The position numbers were made by a program, and so were the translations under genes. From Bacillota bacterium (GTDB lineage: Bacteria > Bacillota > Clostridia > Peptostreptococcales > Anaerovoracaceae): DNA of 5,275 bases. The notes under the pieces were generated by a model. The model saw nothing but the letters and a program-made list of their open reading frames with translations. It ran no database searches and had not been told where the DNA came from. Location: NCBI GenBank assembly GCA_022706625.1, contig JAKJCD010000127.1, positions 1 to 5,275 on the forward strand, read 5' to 3'. Positions 4,829 through 5,275 of the stretch are shown in pieces. Each line of letters starts with the position of its first letter. Positions within the stretch are counted from its first letter, which is position 1.

Positions 4829-5275
4829 ATGCTTTTAAGAATACTTTTAGTCAATGCCCCTGATGATGACTGCGAAATCATCAGGAACAGCCTGAATGAG
4901 AATATATCGGTGACATCCTGCCGCGGGTTTGAAGCTCTAGGCAAAATCGACAGGAACGAGGATATCGATCTGGTGATTCTTGATCTCAGCGTTTACGATG
5001 ATGAAGGATTTGAACTTCTTTCGGCTCTGAAATCCAATACACAACACAGCAATCTGCGTACTATTATCCTTATAAAGGCCGGCGAGTTCGAAAAAGAAAT
5101 CAAAGGGTTTGAACTCGGCGCCATAGATAGTATAAACAAACCTCTTCGAAATGAATCATTCAAGGCTGTCATCTCACTGCATAAGGAACTGCTGGAGCAG
5201 CAAATATATAAAAGGAAAAGCCACGAAAGGGATTCGATTTTTGAAGCCATTTTTCAACAGGCGCCCATAGGGATA
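4829..5275 (+). CDS. Response regulator with degenerate receiver domain and PAS domain (runs off right edge)
   Basis: The frame is open for 149 codons to the window end. Residues 1-125 are a CheY-like receiver: ILLV strand (5-8), LVILDLS with the phosphoacceptor Asp52, TIILIKA strand (78-84), and SINKPL with the conserved Lys104. Aligned without gaps to standard receivers (LxVDDDP), the acidic pair after the first strand is replaced by Asn9-Ala10, and the conserved Thr/Ser at the end of strand four is Lys83. Mg2+ binding and the phosphorylation switch may therefore differ from normal. Residues 120-135 form a charged helical linker. SIFEAIFQQAPIGI (136-149) is the typical beginning of a PAS domain. 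Such receiver-PAS proteins usually continue into a histidine kinase, GGDEF or EAL output; which one applies here cannot be seen. It lies 82 bases downstream of the second cyclase, so a shared signalling role is plausible. Confidence 0.85.
   Translation, partial: MLLRILLVNAPDDDCEIIRNSLNENISVTSCRGFEALGKIDRNEDIDLVILDLSVYDDEGFELLSALKSNTQHSNLRTIILIKAGEFEKEIKGFELGAIDSINKPLRNESFKAVISLHKELLEQQIYKRKSHERDSIFEAIFQQAPIGI

Overview
The window looks like a chromosomal segment of a low-to-mid GC Firmicute, most likely class Clostridia. The reasons are purine-rich AGGAGG-type ribosome binding sites, sigma-A-like promoters of the TTGCAT-17-TATAAT kind, TGA/TAA stops, occasional non-ATG starts, and a gene set (GGDEF proteins, receiver domains, small zinc-ribbon proteins, a COG2426-type membrane protein) common in that class. 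No RNA gene, CRISPR array, transposase or phage gene is visible.

Layout: (1) 1-138, minus strand: the N-terminal end of a small protein that becomes a Gly/Ser repeat and runs off the left edge. (2) 139-357: AT-rich intergenic DNA with a possible minus-strand promoter and an imperfect palindrome. (3) 358-676, plus strand: debris, namely a short open frame that overlaps by ATGA a response-regulator remnant keeping a start codon with Shine-Dalgarno and the C-terminal half of a receiver domain in another frame. (4) 731-2204: a promoter and a two-gene unit, a duplicated-domain protein of unknown function whose first domain copy appears damaged by an internal deletion/frameshift, followed after 13 bases by a multi-zinc-ribbon protein. 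(5) 2251-2991: a membrane-tethered diguanylate cyclase that seems cut at its N-terminus and ends in a tail resembling the C-terminus of a short-chain dehydrogenase. (6) 3014-3502: a COG2426/Sm_multidrug_ex-type membrane protein. (7) 3520-4746: a clear sigma-A promoter and an intact multi-pass membrane diguanylate cyclase. (8) 4829-5275: the start of a response regulator with an unusual receiver domain, followed by the beginning of a PAS domain and cut by the right edge.

The functional theme is cyclic-di-GMP signalling. Two GGDEF proteins both keep the catalytic GGDEF motif and the RxxD inhibitory site, and a receiver-PAS protein follows. No EAL or HD-GYP phosphodiesterase and no recognisable c-di-GMP riboswitch is visible in the window.

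The most striking observation is that four neighbouring loci between 460 and 2991 look like products of deletions (receiver remnant, frameshifted domain copy, N-truncated cyclase, cyclase-dehydrogenase tail fusion), while the genes after 3000 look intact. This may be local genome decay or an assembly artefact. I did not find a convincing new defence or mobile system.
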